This document shows, piece by piece, positions 25,874 to 34,958 of a DNA stretch of 51,925 nt. The notes below the pieces were generated by a model, which worked only from the letters and a program-made list of their open reading frames with translations, had not been told where the DNA came from and did not search any database. The position numbers and the translations under genes were made by a program. How positions within the stretch are numbered: position 1 is the first letter of the stretch; each line of letters begins with the position of its first letter. Source of the DNA: Candidatus Geocrenenecus arthurdayi (GTDB lineage Archaea; Thermoproteota; Nitrososphaeria_A; Caldarchaeales; Wolframiiraptoraceae); NCBI GenBank assembly GCA_023539395.1, contig JAKCEX010000006.1:1-51925 (forward strand), in the 5' to 3' direction.

Positions 25874-26276
25874 ACTTGGCTAGATATGCTGTATATATCC
25901 CTATTCCCGCTAGTAGTATTAAGAGGAAACTGAAAAACAACATATACTTAGTTGTCCTAGGATTGTAGGGTCTAGTTGTAGCGTTTAAGTAAAGCCATAC
26001 TCCTCCTGCACCCATTAGATAGTACAAGGCTACAACTATGGTCTCAGCATGGCTTTGAGCATTAATACTCCAGAGGAATACCCTGATAGCTCCCCCTCGC
26101 AGGAAGGCTATAGGTATAGGGTTTTCAGTTGTAAGTATGTAGGTTACGCCACTTATAAACACGATAACAAAAAGCATCAATACTATTGAGAGTAATGTTA
26201 ACGCAGTCTCAGATTTAAGTGGACTAAGCTTTTCCTTCAAGTATTCAACTATGGATATCTTTATACTTTTCCGCAT
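25860..26276 (-). CDS. Small membrane protein resembling OSTC/DC2 (OST3/OST6 membrane domain)
   Basis: A 138-residue protein with a short cytosolic N terminus and three membrane helices (about 27-50, 76-97 and 108-130). The pattern of an INxQxxxE segment entering helix two, a GAGG turn, and an R/N/P-rich loop before helix three matches the eukaryotic oligosaccharyltransferase subunit OSTC/DC2 and the membrane part of OST3/OST6. If right, it would partner the archaeal transferase AglB in N-glycosylation at the membrane. The match is from memory of the family, not from a search. There is no aglB in the window. Confidence 0.5.
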   Translation of the reverse strand: MRKSIKISIVEYLKEKLSPLKSETALTLLSIVLMLFVIVFISGVTYILTTENPIPIAFLRGGAIRVFLWSINAQSHAETIVVALYYLMGAGGVWLYLNATTRPYNPRTTKYMLFFSFLLILLAGIGIYTAYLAKFTPP

Positions 26277-26381
26277 CTCCTATCAGAGACAAAAATGTAT
26301 AAAGTATCTTAAAAACCTAACAATACCTACAAGAGAAAACAGACATAAATTTCGAGAGGAAGATAACTCTTAATGCAGCTG

Positions 26382-28208
26382 TCAGTCTTCAATGTATAAC
26401 TTGATGTCAGATCCTTCTTCTAAAGCCTTTACTATCATTCTTCCAAGCTCGGAATTCTTCAAGAATTTTATTCTCCCATTCCTCCCAACGGTTACTGTTT
26501 GGAGATAATCTCTTCCAATGTACACGTTAACCCTTGTTCCAGAGTATTGGCTGGGAACAACAAACTCTATTGTTTTACTTTTTTCTACATATTCATACCC
26601 AACTTCTTTATACTTTTTGGATATGGTAGGCATCAAATCAATTGATATGCCTAGTTCATGTTCAATCTTATTTATTGTTTCACCTCTTCTACCAATAATT
26701 TTGGGGAGAATAGACTTATCTACTCTTACTATTGCTTTACCTGGAGATATTACTTCAACTTCAGCATTGGGATCATATAGCTTGAATCTCTCTCTCAGCT
26801 TTTCTTCAACTAGCTTCATATGGTCTTTTAGATATTTTTCTACTTCAGAGACGGGAACTATTATATTCTCTTCACCGTAAGTATATATCTCATATTCTAA
26901 TTTACCTGTCTCAAAATCTCTAACTTCTATCACTGGTCTAGCAAGGTCTGGAGAAACCATTCCAGATGGTACTTTAACAACGAGATTTAGCTCATAGACT
27001 TTCTTGATTTCTCCATCTTTAAGGAATATGACTGTGTCGATTACGTTAGGGATCATTCCTAGTTCTAGTCTTCCAATGAATCTCTGGATCGCGTCAACTG
27101 GGTCGCTTGCATGGACTACTCCAACCATCCCTACACCAGCCAACCTCATGTCTGCAAAAACTTGGAAATCTCTAGATTTCCTAATCTCATCGAAGATTGT
27201 ATAATCTGGTCTAACTAACAGTAGTAGTTCAGCCGTCTTCTCGAAATCTCCTTCCAGGGGACCATACTGAGTAATCTCCGGTCCTACTTGCAGATCTCTT
27301 GGAGATTCAAGAGTCTTAACAATCTTTCCTTGAGATGAATAGAATTCTGCTAAACTACTTGCAAAAGTTGTTTTGCCCGAGCCTGGTGGTCCAGCTATCA
27401 GTATACCCTCAGCTTTACTCTTCAACCTCTCCATTAACTTCTTAGATAACTTATAGTCTTCTAGGGTTAACTTTACAATAGGTCTAACGATAGTTACTTC
27501 TAAACCATCTGAGAATGGTGGCTTTGCAATAGCGACCCTATATTCTCCAAGCTGTATAACCATTGCATGGTTTCTAACGAGTTCTATACTTCCTTCTTCA
27601 CTCAATCTTGCTGTCTCAATGATCTCGCTTATAATATTATTCACTTCATCTTCAGTACATGGTTCATCTCTAACCTTAACGAGCATGAAGTTTCCAGGTC
27701 TTCCTCTTTTAGCCATTGGTGGTACGCCTGATTTAAGGTGGAGGCTTAAAGTATCAGACGTGAAATATTCTTCAAATGAAAGTTTAGGTTTTCTCTCATA
27801 AGCTTCAATATACTTGACGGGTATGCCTTCCGCTTCAGCTACTAATGCTTGAACATAATCTGACGTGTAAAGTATAGCTTGCTCATTCTTAGCAACATCT
27901 CTTATTATTGCATCTATCCTCCCACTCTTCGCTAGCTTAATATCTTCAAGAGTCGGCCTCTCACCTGAGAATCTAACAATATATCCTTTCATCTCAGCTA
28001 ATTCCCTTATCTTCTTTACTTTTTCTAGACCTCTGAATCCAATTTCTCTTCCTTTAGATGCTTGAGCTTGAAGCTCATCGATCACTGCAGCAGGAAAGAT
28101 AATCTCACACTGACCTAACTCTCCTTTCTCAAGTAGCTCAACCAATTTTCCACTGATTATTATACTTGTATCAGGGACGATCTTTACGTTGTTAGACACT
28201 TCTACCAT
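26382..28208 (-). CDS. PINA: PIN-domain ATPase with KH domain
   Basis: A 608-residue protein. Residues 8-125 are a PIN nuclease fold with acidic residues in VPDTSIIISG, SGRIDAIIRDV and LYTSDYVQ. Residues 235-430 form a PilT/FlaI-like ATPase with Walker A GPPGSGKTT (273-281) and Walker B in TIFDEIR. Near residue 510 a KH motif (IIGRRGETINKIE) follows. This is the architecture of archaeal PINA, reported in Sulfolobus as a hexameric ATPase that migrates Holliday junctions. The length agrees. The start is ATG at 28208. It lies near the RadB-like gene. Confidence 0.92.
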   Translation of the reverse strand: MVEVSNNVKIVPDTSIIISGKLVELLEKGELGQCEIIFPAAVIDELQAQASKGREIGFRGLEKVKKIRELAEMKGYIVRFSGERPTLEDIKLAKSGRIDAIIRDVAKNEQAILYTSDYVQALVAEAEGIPVKYIEAYERKPKLSFEEYFTSDTLSLHLKSGVPPMAKRGRPGNFMLVKVRDEPCTEDEVNNIISEIIETARLSEEGSIELVRNHAMVIQLGEYRVAIAKPPFSDGLEVTIVRPIVKLTLEDYKLSKKLMERLKSKAEGILIAGPPGSGKTTFASSLAEFYSSQGKIVKTLESPRDLQVGPEITQYGPLEGDFEKTAELLLLVRPDYTIFDEIRKSRDFQVFADMRLAGVGMVGVVHASDPVDAIQRFIGRLELGMIPNVIDTVIFLKDGEIKKVYELNLVVKVPSGMVSPDLARPVIEVRDFETGKLEYEIYTYGEENIIVPVSEVEKYLKDHMKLVEEKLRERFKLYDPNAEVEVISPGKAIVRVDKSILPKIIGRRGETINKIEHELGISIDLMPTISKKYKEVGYEYVEKSKTIEFVVPSQYSGTRVNVYIGRDYLQTVTVGRNGRIKFLKNSELGRMIVKALEEGSDIKLYIED

Positions 28209-28249
28209 AAATTATCTTATCCGACAGTATAAAAATTTAAAATCAGAAA

Positions 28250-29878
28250 TTAGATACTATCATTCATATCTTTTGGATTATGAAATAAATAATCATACCT
28301 TTTTAAGCGCATATGAGATTTGATTCTTCTCAGTCTTATTACTAGGAAGGATAAGAAAGTCAATGTTATAGATTCTAGTCCAGCTATTGTTTTTAGAGCA
28401 TCTAGTATTCTAGGGTATCTGGTTAGATTAATCCTTAGAGTTGTATCTTCTAGAAGATCTATCGTAGCTCTTCCAAACCATTCATTACTATTAAACTCGA
28501 TTAAATATCTACCTACTGGTAAGAGGTATGATGCGGAGCCGTTGATAATATCCATCCTAGAACCATTTACCCTGATCACTCCACCGTATACCGGAGTCCC
28601 GTTTGGAAAGAATATGTTAACTTTAAGGCTGCGTAGTTCTATTGGAATAAAATATGTTTCTCCTCTGCTAACCTTGACTTTTCCATCATAAATCTTGAAG
28701 TTGTTTATAAAAGCATGTAACTGTAATTCTGTACTATCCTCACTAACAAGTATTGGCAGAGCAGACTCACTATCTGATAATAAGATGTATCCTCTACCAT
28801 TTACTATAGTTGCTTGATGCCCCTCAACTATCATAGAAATATTTTCAATTATTTTATTTAACCGTGGTTCATAGAATATGATTGATGCAAGAGGGATAAG
28901 AGCATAAGAGATGGTTACCCCTCCTCCAGACCGGGCAATTACTCTTATAGTCTTGTTTAACGCGTCTTCTATATCTATCGAGAATGATTTAGCAACACTC
29001 CTACCAGCCCATTCATTGAAGATTCCATCAACAATATACACTTTAACTTGCTCTAATCGGGAGGTATAGTTTAATGTTTTCAAGGAGCCCTTGTCCTGCT
29101 CTGCCGAGACATACCTAATTTTAAGTAAAGCTTCTCCTTCTCTTACAGGAATTACTCCACCTGCTCCAACTTCATGTAATCCGGGAATAACTAGAGTTAA
29201 TGTATCCCTTCTAAGTTTACCTATGATCCTAGCTGCTAACGGCTCCATAGTTATAGAGTATGGTCTATCAAATAGTTTACCAGAGTAGCTAAATTCTCCC
29301 GGATAGACTAGATCCATAATTACACTAGCATAGATTTGCTCGTTTTCTCCTCTGAGATTTGGAAGATTAATATCTACTTCTATTCCAGCTGGGGTAAGAA
29401 ATCCTCCATCTTCTACATCTATGATGAAGACATCTTGATCTTTATTTGCGGTTTCAATAGTTAACTTTTCTCTGCTTATCCTGTAGTTTAGCCTCGTACC
29501 ATCTTCAAGTTTCTTCTTACTTGAAAGCTCTATTGCTAGACTGTAACTTTCTGAGCTCAATATCCATTGACCTTCTTCATCATCTTCTGTGAATAATTTG
29601 ATCAAGGTTTGTTTAAATGGTTCTAGGTAGTATTGTGTTACTATACCTGTTGGTGAAGTTAACGTTAAGACAGCTGGTTTATCTAAGGTCATGGCCCATA
29701 ATTCTTCTCCTTTTTCAAAATACAGTCTCCCTCCATCAAGGAGTGGGAACATGTAGGATTTACTATATCCTACTATTATGGATGCCATGTCTTCTTGAGA
29801 ATCCATGGAAGCTACGTAAGGCAGTAAAATTGTTATTATAAGAAGAACTATTGAAAGTTTTAAGGTCAAGCTCTTCAT
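28250..29878 (-). CDS. Large secreted/membrane-anchored protein, last gene of the MoxR operon
   Basis: A 542-residue protein with an N-terminal signal helix (about 6-24), an extracytoplasmic beta-rich region of some 460 residues, and a C-terminal membrane helix (about 500-517) followed by a basic cytosolic tail. Near residue 420 a segment (VNIFFPNGTPVYGGVIRVNG) looks like an Ig-like or carboxypeptidase-regulatory-type beta sandwich. No enzyme motif is seen. It starts one base after the stop of the preceding membrane gene, so it belongs to the same operon and is the likely surface component. Confidence 0.65.
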   Translation of the reverse strand: MKSLTLKLSIVLLIITILLPYVASMDSQEDMASIIVGYSKSYMFPLLDGGRLYFEKGEELWAMTLDKPAVLTLTSPTGIVTQYYLEPFKQTLIKLFTEDDEEGQWILSSESYSLAIELSSKKKLEDGTRLNYRISREKLTIETANKDQDVFIIDVEDGGFLTPAGIEVDINLPNLRGENEQIYASVIMDLVYPGEFSYSGKLFDRPYSITMEPLAARIIGKLRRDTLTLVIPGLHEVGAGGVIPVREGEALLKIRYVSAEQDKGSLKTLNYTSRLEQVKVYIVDGIFNEWAGRSVAKSFSIDIEDALNKTIRVIARSGGGVTISYALIPLASIIFYEPRLNKIIENISMIVEGHQATIVNGRGYILLSDSESALPILVSEDSTELQLHAFINNFKIYDGKVKVSRGETYFIPIELRSLKVNIFFPNGTPVYGGVIRVNGSRMDIINGSASYLLPVGRYLIEFNSNEWFGRATIDLLEDTTLRINLTRYPRILDALKTIAGLESITLTFLSFLVIRLRRIKSHMRLKRYDYLFHNPKDMNDSI

Positions 29879-29879
29879 C

Positions 29880-30593
29880 TCACTTCACTATCCTCAGAAT
29901 TATAGATAGACTTACTATTATTAAGAAAATTGATAAAGCTGCTATGATGATTCCATAACTCAAGACTCTAGTAACTAACGCTAAGAATAAAGTAATAATT
30001 GTTGAGATTATTAGAGGTGTTATTTCTCTTATATTCTTAGGGAATCTTGGTTCCATCTTCCTTAGCATTATGAAGAATAAGATTATACATGATAATGCTG
30101 TTAATATCGTAAATATATTATTAACAGATTGAGATAAAGTGTATTGTCTCCCACTGATAATATTTCTAGGAGTCCTGATAATCAAGTCGATGATTATGTC
30201 TGAGGAAGTCAATGATGTTGATTCAGAAGAATATAAGATTGGGATGTTAAGTGTAAGTCCGAGAAGATATGCTAAGATTAGGTTTTCAATCTTCTTCTCA
30301 TGGTATGATGTAAGCACTGTAAAGATTGGGAACGCTAAAAGATATCCTGCAGCTAACCCTATTAGAGGGAAAGGATTACCTGCTACGAATAGTCCAAAGC
30401 ACGCCAGTGATGGCACTAACATTAAAGATAGCAAGATAATGGAAGAGTATCCTGATAATACTAATGCTATTAGTGAGAAGAATGAAAGCAATATAAAATA
30501 ATCGGGTTCCGTGAACTTTGATAAAACATTGTATACTGTATAGATGTATGGAGAAAGAAGGAGTGATACGAGCATGATCTCTGAAGCTTTCAT
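29880..30593 (-). CDS. Polytopic membrane protein in the MoxR operon
   Basis: A 237-residue, very hydrophobic protein with about seven membrane segments and few charged loops. I do not recognise a family. The gene starts four bases after the DUF58 stop and is followed by the secreted-protein gene after one base, so it is a core member of the operon. A membrane scaffold for the surface protein is an inference from position only. Confidence 0.65.
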   Translation of the reverse strand: MKASEIMLVSLLLSPYIYTVYNVLSKFTEPDYFILLSFFSLIALVLSGYSSIILLSLMLVPSLACFGLFVAGNPFPLIGLAAGYLLAFPIFTVLTSYHEKKIENLILAYLLGLTLNIPILYSSESTSLTSSDIIIDLIIRTPRNIISGRQYTLSQSVNNIFTILTALSCIILFFIMLRKMEPRFPKNIREITPLIISTIITLFLALVTRVLSYGIIIAALSIFLIIVSLSIILRIVK

Positions 30594-30597
30594 CTTC

Positions 30598-31803
30598 TCA
30601 CCTAGAAGCGAGACTTCTCCTGAAGCTGCTTATGAAGTCTCTAAGCTTTACAAGTCTGATAGGCTCTTGAATATCGGAGACCAGTTGTTTTAGTCTTTCA
30701 GCTTCGTAATTAATTACTCCATCTTCAACTAAATCTGAAACTTCATCTAGTAAATCTATTAATAGTATATCTACTCTGAATTTCTGTGTATTAAGATATT
30801 CCTTTATTGAGTTTAGCTCCCAAGGGTCTATTAGCCTAGAAATATAGATTAAGTATCCTCCAGTTGGGGTGGAGTCTCTTCTTGAAGTTAACTCTCCATA
30901 TCTTAGGTTTAATTGTGTGATTACTGGTCTCCCATCATTATAGTTTAGTATCCATATTCTTGAGCCTTCTCTTAAGTAGTGTAGTGCATATGATATAGAT
31001 ACCTGTACTATCCAGTTCAAGACATTTCCATATGATGGTAAATCTAGGTTTAATCCGCTTCCAAACCCTAAGATTATGTCTGATGATCTTCTCTTACTAT
31101 ATTCTTTAATGTATACTTCTTCTCCTTCCGCTCTAGCTGTCCTCCTCCAATCTATATTCTTTAAAGATGAATGGTTACTCTGTATGCTATCTCTATACTG
31201 CTCATTAACACCTATGAAATGGTGAGATGTATATCCTGGATAATTGAATCCTATAGGCAGTGGAGCTGTAACTATACTTCTTGCTCTCATTGGTTCTTCT
31301 AAAGAGTATATCAACCTAGTTGAATCCATATTAATATCTTTACAAACTAGTTCAAGGTTATCTTTAGCTATGATTATTACAGGTCCAACTTCCAGCAAGC
31401 CGCTCTTCTCAACCTTAACAGTAAATTCTAACGTAGCATTATTCTTAGAATCTATTACACCAGACCAATTAGCTTCTCCAGAATCAATTTTTAGACCTTC
31501 ACTGAGCGGTATATAGATTTCTATCTTCAATCTATCTTCCATCTTAGACTCTACACATACCCTGACCTTAGACCTGTCACCTATTGATAATACATTTGGG
31601 GAGATACTTACGAAGACTTCAAAACATTCTCCACTCAGTTTTCTAACCTCTCTTATGCCTCTTAATACGTATAAGGTTAATGTGAGAATAACGAATATAG
31701 GTATTAGAAATATAGTTGGGTGATTAATGAGCATAAGAGATACTATGGAGAAGAATAATACAGTATATTGATATGTTCTTACAGCTCTACGGGTTAACTT
31801 CAC
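30598..31803 (-). CDS. DUF58-domain membrane protein
   Basis: A 401-residue protein with two N-terminal membrane helices (about 11-45), a beta-rich region (about 60-200) and the DUF58 domain, marked by EQYRDSIQSNHSSLKNIDWR and RTARAEGEEVYIKEY, followed by a von Willebrand A-like strand (DIILGFGSGLNLD). DUF58 proteins almost always partner MoxR ATPases, as here. The start is GTG at 31803 and overlaps the moxR stop (GTGA). The protein probably receives MoxR action at the membrane. Confidence 0.88.
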   Translation of the reverse strand: MKLTRRAVRTYQYTVLFFSIVSLMLINHPTIFLIPIFVILTLTLYVLRGIREVRKLSGECFEVFVSISPNVLSIGDRSKVRVCVESKMEDRLKIEIYIPLSEGLKIDSGEANWSGVIDSKNNATLEFTVKVEKSGLLEVGPVIIIAKDNLELVCKDINMDSTRLIYSLEEPMRARSIVTAPLPIGFNYPGYTSHHFIGVNEQYRDSIQSNHSSLKNIDWRRTARAEGEEVYIKEYSKRRSSDIILGFGSGLNLDLPSYGNVLNWIVQVSISYALHYLREGSRIWILNYNDGRPVITQLNLRYGELTSRRDSTPTGGYLIYISRLIDPWELNSIKEYLNTQKFRVDILLIDLLDEVSDLVEDGVINYEAERLKQLVSDIQEPIRLVKLRDFISSFRRSLASR

Positions 31804-32753
31804 CTAGGAGGCTCCACCTCCTCAATGATCTCTCCTAGGACCTCCATAGTCTCTCTACGGAGTGTAATTGGGTTACTACTCCGACTCTTAAGAATAATCC
31901 TATGATTAAAGACTAGGTTAACTACAGATTTTACATGGTCAGGAGTTACGTATGGTTTACCTTCTAATGCTGCTGCAGCTTTTGAAGCATATAATAGAGA
32001 TACTTGACCTCTAGGGCTTACTCCCAATAGTATTTCTTCACGTTTTCTAGTTTGTTGACCTAGCTTAACAATGTATTCTAGAATGGATTTATCAGCGTAT
32101 ACTCTCCTCGTCAATTCTATTGCTCTTAGTATATCTTTCAGGTCTGCAACTTTCTCAACTTCAATCTTTTCACCGTGAAGCTGCTTCTTCTCTAGTATCT
32201 TCAGCTCAGAAGAAGAATCTAAATAATCTATGAAGACTCTAATTAGGAATCTATCAAGTTCAGCTTCTGGTAGAGGATAGGTCCCTTCAAGCTCTATAGG
32301 ATTCTGTGTAGCAATAATAAGGAAAGGTCTAGGTAAAGGATAAACGACCCCTTCTACTGTTACTTGTTTCTCCTGCATACATTCTAGGAGAGCTGACTGA
32401 GACCGGGGGGAGGCCCGGTTTATCTCATCTGCTAATACAACATTTGCAAATATTGGGCCACGTCTAAACTCTAAAGCTCCCGTAACACGATTATAAACAA
32501 GTGACCCTGTTATATCACTCGGCATAAGGTCTGCTGTAAACTGTACCCGCTTAAATTCTAATCCAAGAGAATTTGAGAAGACTCTTGCTAGATAGGTTTT
32601 AGCTGTCCCAGGAGCTCCTTCTATGAGTATATGTCCTTCTACGAGCAGACCTATAAGGAGGCTTCTAATAGCTTCATCCATTCCAACGATGACTTCATGT
32701 ATGTTTGAGGTTAGTTTTTCAGCTATATCTTTTATGAAAAGATATTCATTCAA
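31800..32753 (-). CDS. MoxR-family AAA+ ATPase
   Basis: A 317-residue AAA+ ATPase. Walker A is EGAPGTAKT, Walker B is VVLADEINRA, sensor 1 is IIATQNPIELEG and the arginine region is PEAELDRFLIR. The C-terminal lid contains GVSPRGQVSLLYASKA, typical of MoxR. MoxR proteins act as chaperones that assemble or activate partner complexes, often with VWA proteins. It overlaps the upstream small membrane gene by an ATGA and the downstream DUF58 gene by four bases, so expression is tightly coupled. Confidence 0.93.
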   Translation of the reverse strand: MNEYLFIKDIAEKLTSNIHEVIVGMDEAIRSLLIGLLVEGHILIEGAPGTAKTYLARVFSNSLGLEFKRVQFTADLMPSDITGSLVYNRVTGALEFRRGPIFANVVLADEINRASPRSQSALLECMQEKQVTVEGVVYPLPRPFLIIATQNPIELEGTYPLPEAELDRFLIRVFIDYLDSSSELKILEKKQLHGEKIEVEKVADLKDILRAIELTRRVYADKSILEYIVKLGQQTRKREEILLGVSPRGQVSLLYASKAAAALEGKPYVTPDHVKSVVNLVFNHRIILKSRSSNPITLRRETMEVLGEIIEEVEPPR

Positions 32754-32938
32754 GTTTTTCTTTCACCCTTCCTTATTCTGCTTAATTCCCGTGAAATCAA
32801 ATCCAAATTCCTCCGCTTATTTTCTCTTATTCTTCTTTTATACTCTAAATCTCTATTAGTATGTTCGGGGATTAACAGTAATGCAGTCATGGTTAAGCCA
32901 GCGATAACAATGATTGTTAGGTTTATACTCATCTCCAT
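32750..32938 (-). CDS. Small single-helix membrane protein in the MoxR operon
   Basis: About 62 residues: one membrane helix at the N terminus (LTIIVIAGLTMTALLLIP), then a strongly basic, charged helix rich in Arg, Lys and Glu. A GTG one codon upstream is an alternative start. Overlap with both neighbours (TGATG upstream, ATGA downstream) and GAGGTG near the start show it is really translated. It may tether or link the neighbouring components. Confidence 0.65.
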   Translation of the reverse strand: MEMSINLTIIVIAGLTMTALLLIPEHTNRDLEYKRRIRENKRRNLDLISRELSRIRKGERKT

Positions 32939-33405
32939 CACCTCTGTGAATATTCATCAGTAATTATTTCTTTAAGTAGTTCCAATTTCTTATTAAACTG
33001 ATTTATCTCCATCTCACTAGGTTCATAGCCTCCAAATCTAGCAGCTTCATAGAGATTATACATTTCATTTAGTATGGTTTTAATGTTTCTAGATAGATTA
33101 CTATCTAGAGCTGTTAAGATCTCTCTAGTTGTTAAATTCTTCTGGAGAACTAAACGATTTGAGACTACTAAAGTATTAATTAATTCGTTAAAAATCGTTA
33201 TTACCGCCCATCTTCTACCATAATTTAAAATGTATTCTTCAAACTTTTTAGTAAAATCACTCAGTTCGTTACTTGCTGCATGTTTAGCTTCATCTACTTT
33301 CTTCTTAAGCTTTACATATCTAAATAAAGTATAGATTATTAGAATAGCTAAAGCCACGTCAATTGTAATCCAGAAAGCGGTTTCAAGATCTATTAGCTGA
33401 GCCAT
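32938..33405 (-). CDS. DUF4129-like membrane protein in the MoxR operon
   Basis: A 155-residue protein with one N-terminal membrane helix (about 12-30) and a helical cytosolic domain. The segment LTTREILTALDSNL then LNEMYNLYEAARFGG matches the pattern of DUF4129 C-terminal domains (LTPREL, then a YExARYG segment), which are regular companions of MoxR/DUF58/transglutaminase operons. It overlaps the gene before it by 13 bases. Confidence 0.65.
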   Translation of the reverse strand: MAQLIDLETAFWITIDVALAILIIYTLFRYVKLKKKVDEAKHAASNELSDFTKKFEEYILNYGRRWAVITIFNELINTLVVSNRLVLQKNLTTREILTALDSNLSRNIKTILNEMYNLYEAARFGGYEPSEMEINQFNKKLELLKEIITDEYSQR

Positions 33406-34172
33406 CTCTCTTCAACCTCCACCTTTTCTATCGGTATGAAACTAAGTTTTGGATGAATGTATGTTGGAAAACCTCTAACTTCCTCTGTAAACTCTATAGT
33501 TTGGCCCCCAGCCTCGATCCTACTATAATCCATATCTATTAAACTCCATACATTCTGTAGGCTTATACTATCTGAGACTTCTATATCTCTATAAAGTATC
33601 CTTAGCTCTCCCCAAGCTGTATAGTATGTTATAGTAGGTTTACCAACATAATATTGTCCAGAGAGCGGTAGAGTAAATGTTATCTTCAAGTTAGTTGTGC
33701 CTTTAAAAGGTTCAGGGTAGAGAACCATACTTGAAGCTTCAAGTCTAAAGAGGTGGAAGGTAATCTTAACTTCACCGTCAGACAGAACATTTAAAGTATG
33801 AACCCATACGGGTCCTCTCAAACCTCTTCTCATTACCAGGAGCGTGTGATTTCCCTTCGGTAAGATGAGATATGCTTTACCTTGATCATTTGTGATACTT
33901 ACTACTCCACCAATTCTAACATATGTGTGTCTTATGGGAGTGGCTGGAGCTGATTCATTCCCTAGATATTTCATAGAATGACCAAGGTCGACTTCCATCA
34001 GAGAGATAGTGAGTCTTACATATTCAGGTTCTTTTATTGAGATAATTTGCCTAAAATTCTGTATTAATTGAGCTATAACATCCTCGTTAATAGGTAAATT
34101 ATATGGAAAGAGTAAGAATGCTAGTGAGAGAAGAAGAATAGCTATGCCAGTAAGCGTAATCTTTTTCCACAT
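33393..34172 (-). CDS. Membrane-anchored extracytoplasmic protein, first gene of the MoxR operon
   Basis: A 259-residue protein with an N-terminal membrane helix (about 5-23) and an extracytoplasmic beta-rich domain. Residues 80-125 (YVRIGGVVSITNDQGKAYLI, then LPKGNHTLLV) read like a carboxypeptidase-regulatory or transthyretin-like fold. It is the promoter-proximal gene of seven on the minus strand. Its role is unknown; exposure on the surface together with the 542-residue product is inferred. Confidence 0.65.
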   Translation of the reverse strand: MWKKITLTGIAILLLSLAFLLFPYNLPINEDVIAQLIQNFRQIISIKEPEYVRLTISLMEVDLGHSMKYLGNESAPATPIRHTYVRIGGVVSITNDQGKAYLILPKGNHTLLVMRRGLRGPVWVHTLNVLSDGEVKITFHLFRLEASSMVLYPEPFKGTTNLKITFTLPLSGQYYVGKPTITYYTAWGELRILYRDIEVSDSISLQNVWSLIDMDYSRIEAGGQTIEFTEEVRGFPTYIHPKLSFIPIEKVEVEERWLS

Positions 34173-34251
34173 CTGTCTGTCTCTTTATAGAGTTCTATAA
34201 GGCAGATATTAAGATTGAGGGACTACATTGTATTTTATTTGAGTATCTCCT

Positions 34252-34893
34252 CTATAAATTAACTATTTGAAAGATTTCTTTAAAGCTATTTATTAGATAA
34301 TCCGGGTTTGAAGATAATAATAATTCTCTACTATGGGCTCCACCTGTTATAGCGATGGATTTAACTCCTACTTTATGTGCAGCTATTACATCATAGATTG
34401 TATCACCCACATGGATAGCTTCATCTACTTTTACACCGAGTTTTTCAATAGTCTTTAATATCATTTTACCATTAGGTTTTAGATCGAAGACGTCGTCTCT
34501 GGTAACTATTACGTCAAAGTATGTATCTATCATCGTATTCTTTAAACATAGTTCAACACTCTTCCTACTATTATTTGTTGCAATAGCAAGCTTAACATCC
34601 CGGCTCTTTAGAAATTCAAGAGTTTCTTTAACATCTTCTCTAAGTTCTGCTACTTCTGCAGCCATCATCTCAAAAGGTTCAAATACCTCATTTAGAATCT
34701 TGAAAGCAGTTATTCTATCTTCTTCACTTAATTCATTCAGTATATATGCGATTGGAAAATCGATAGAAGACTCTATACTACCATGTAATCTCTCCCTTAA
34801 TCTATTCAGAAACTCTTTCTTAGCTTCATGTAGCTTAAGCTTATGGACTAATAAGGTCCCATCTAAATCAAATATTACTGCTTTAATAACCAT
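34252..34893 (-). CDS. HAD-superfamily phosphatase
   Basis: A 213-residue haloacid-dehalogenase-type hydrolase. Motif I is FDLDGTL near the N terminus, motif II is the Thr in IATNNSRK, motif III the Lys in DLKPNGKM, and motif IV is HVGDTIYDV. A helical cap of about 65 residues lies between motifs I and II, as in phosphoglycolate phosphatase and nucleotidase-like members. Substrate cannot be read from the sequence. The start is ATG at 34893. Confidence 0.88.
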   Translation of the reverse strand: MVIKAVIFDLDGTLLVHKLKLHEAKKEFLNRLRERLHGSIESSIDFPIAYILNELSEEDRITAFKILNEVFEPFEMMAAEVAELREDVKETLEFLKSRDVKLAIATNNSRKSVELCLKNTMIDTYFDVIVTRDDVFDLKPNGKMILKTIEKLGVKVDEAIHVGDTIYDVIAAHKVGVKSIAITGGAHSRELLLSSNPDYLINSFKEIFQIVNL

Positions 34894-34958
34894 CTTCTTA
34901 CCTTAGAAAGAAGTTTTCTATATGATAACGTTTACTCAACTGAGCTGCACTGTTCTTT

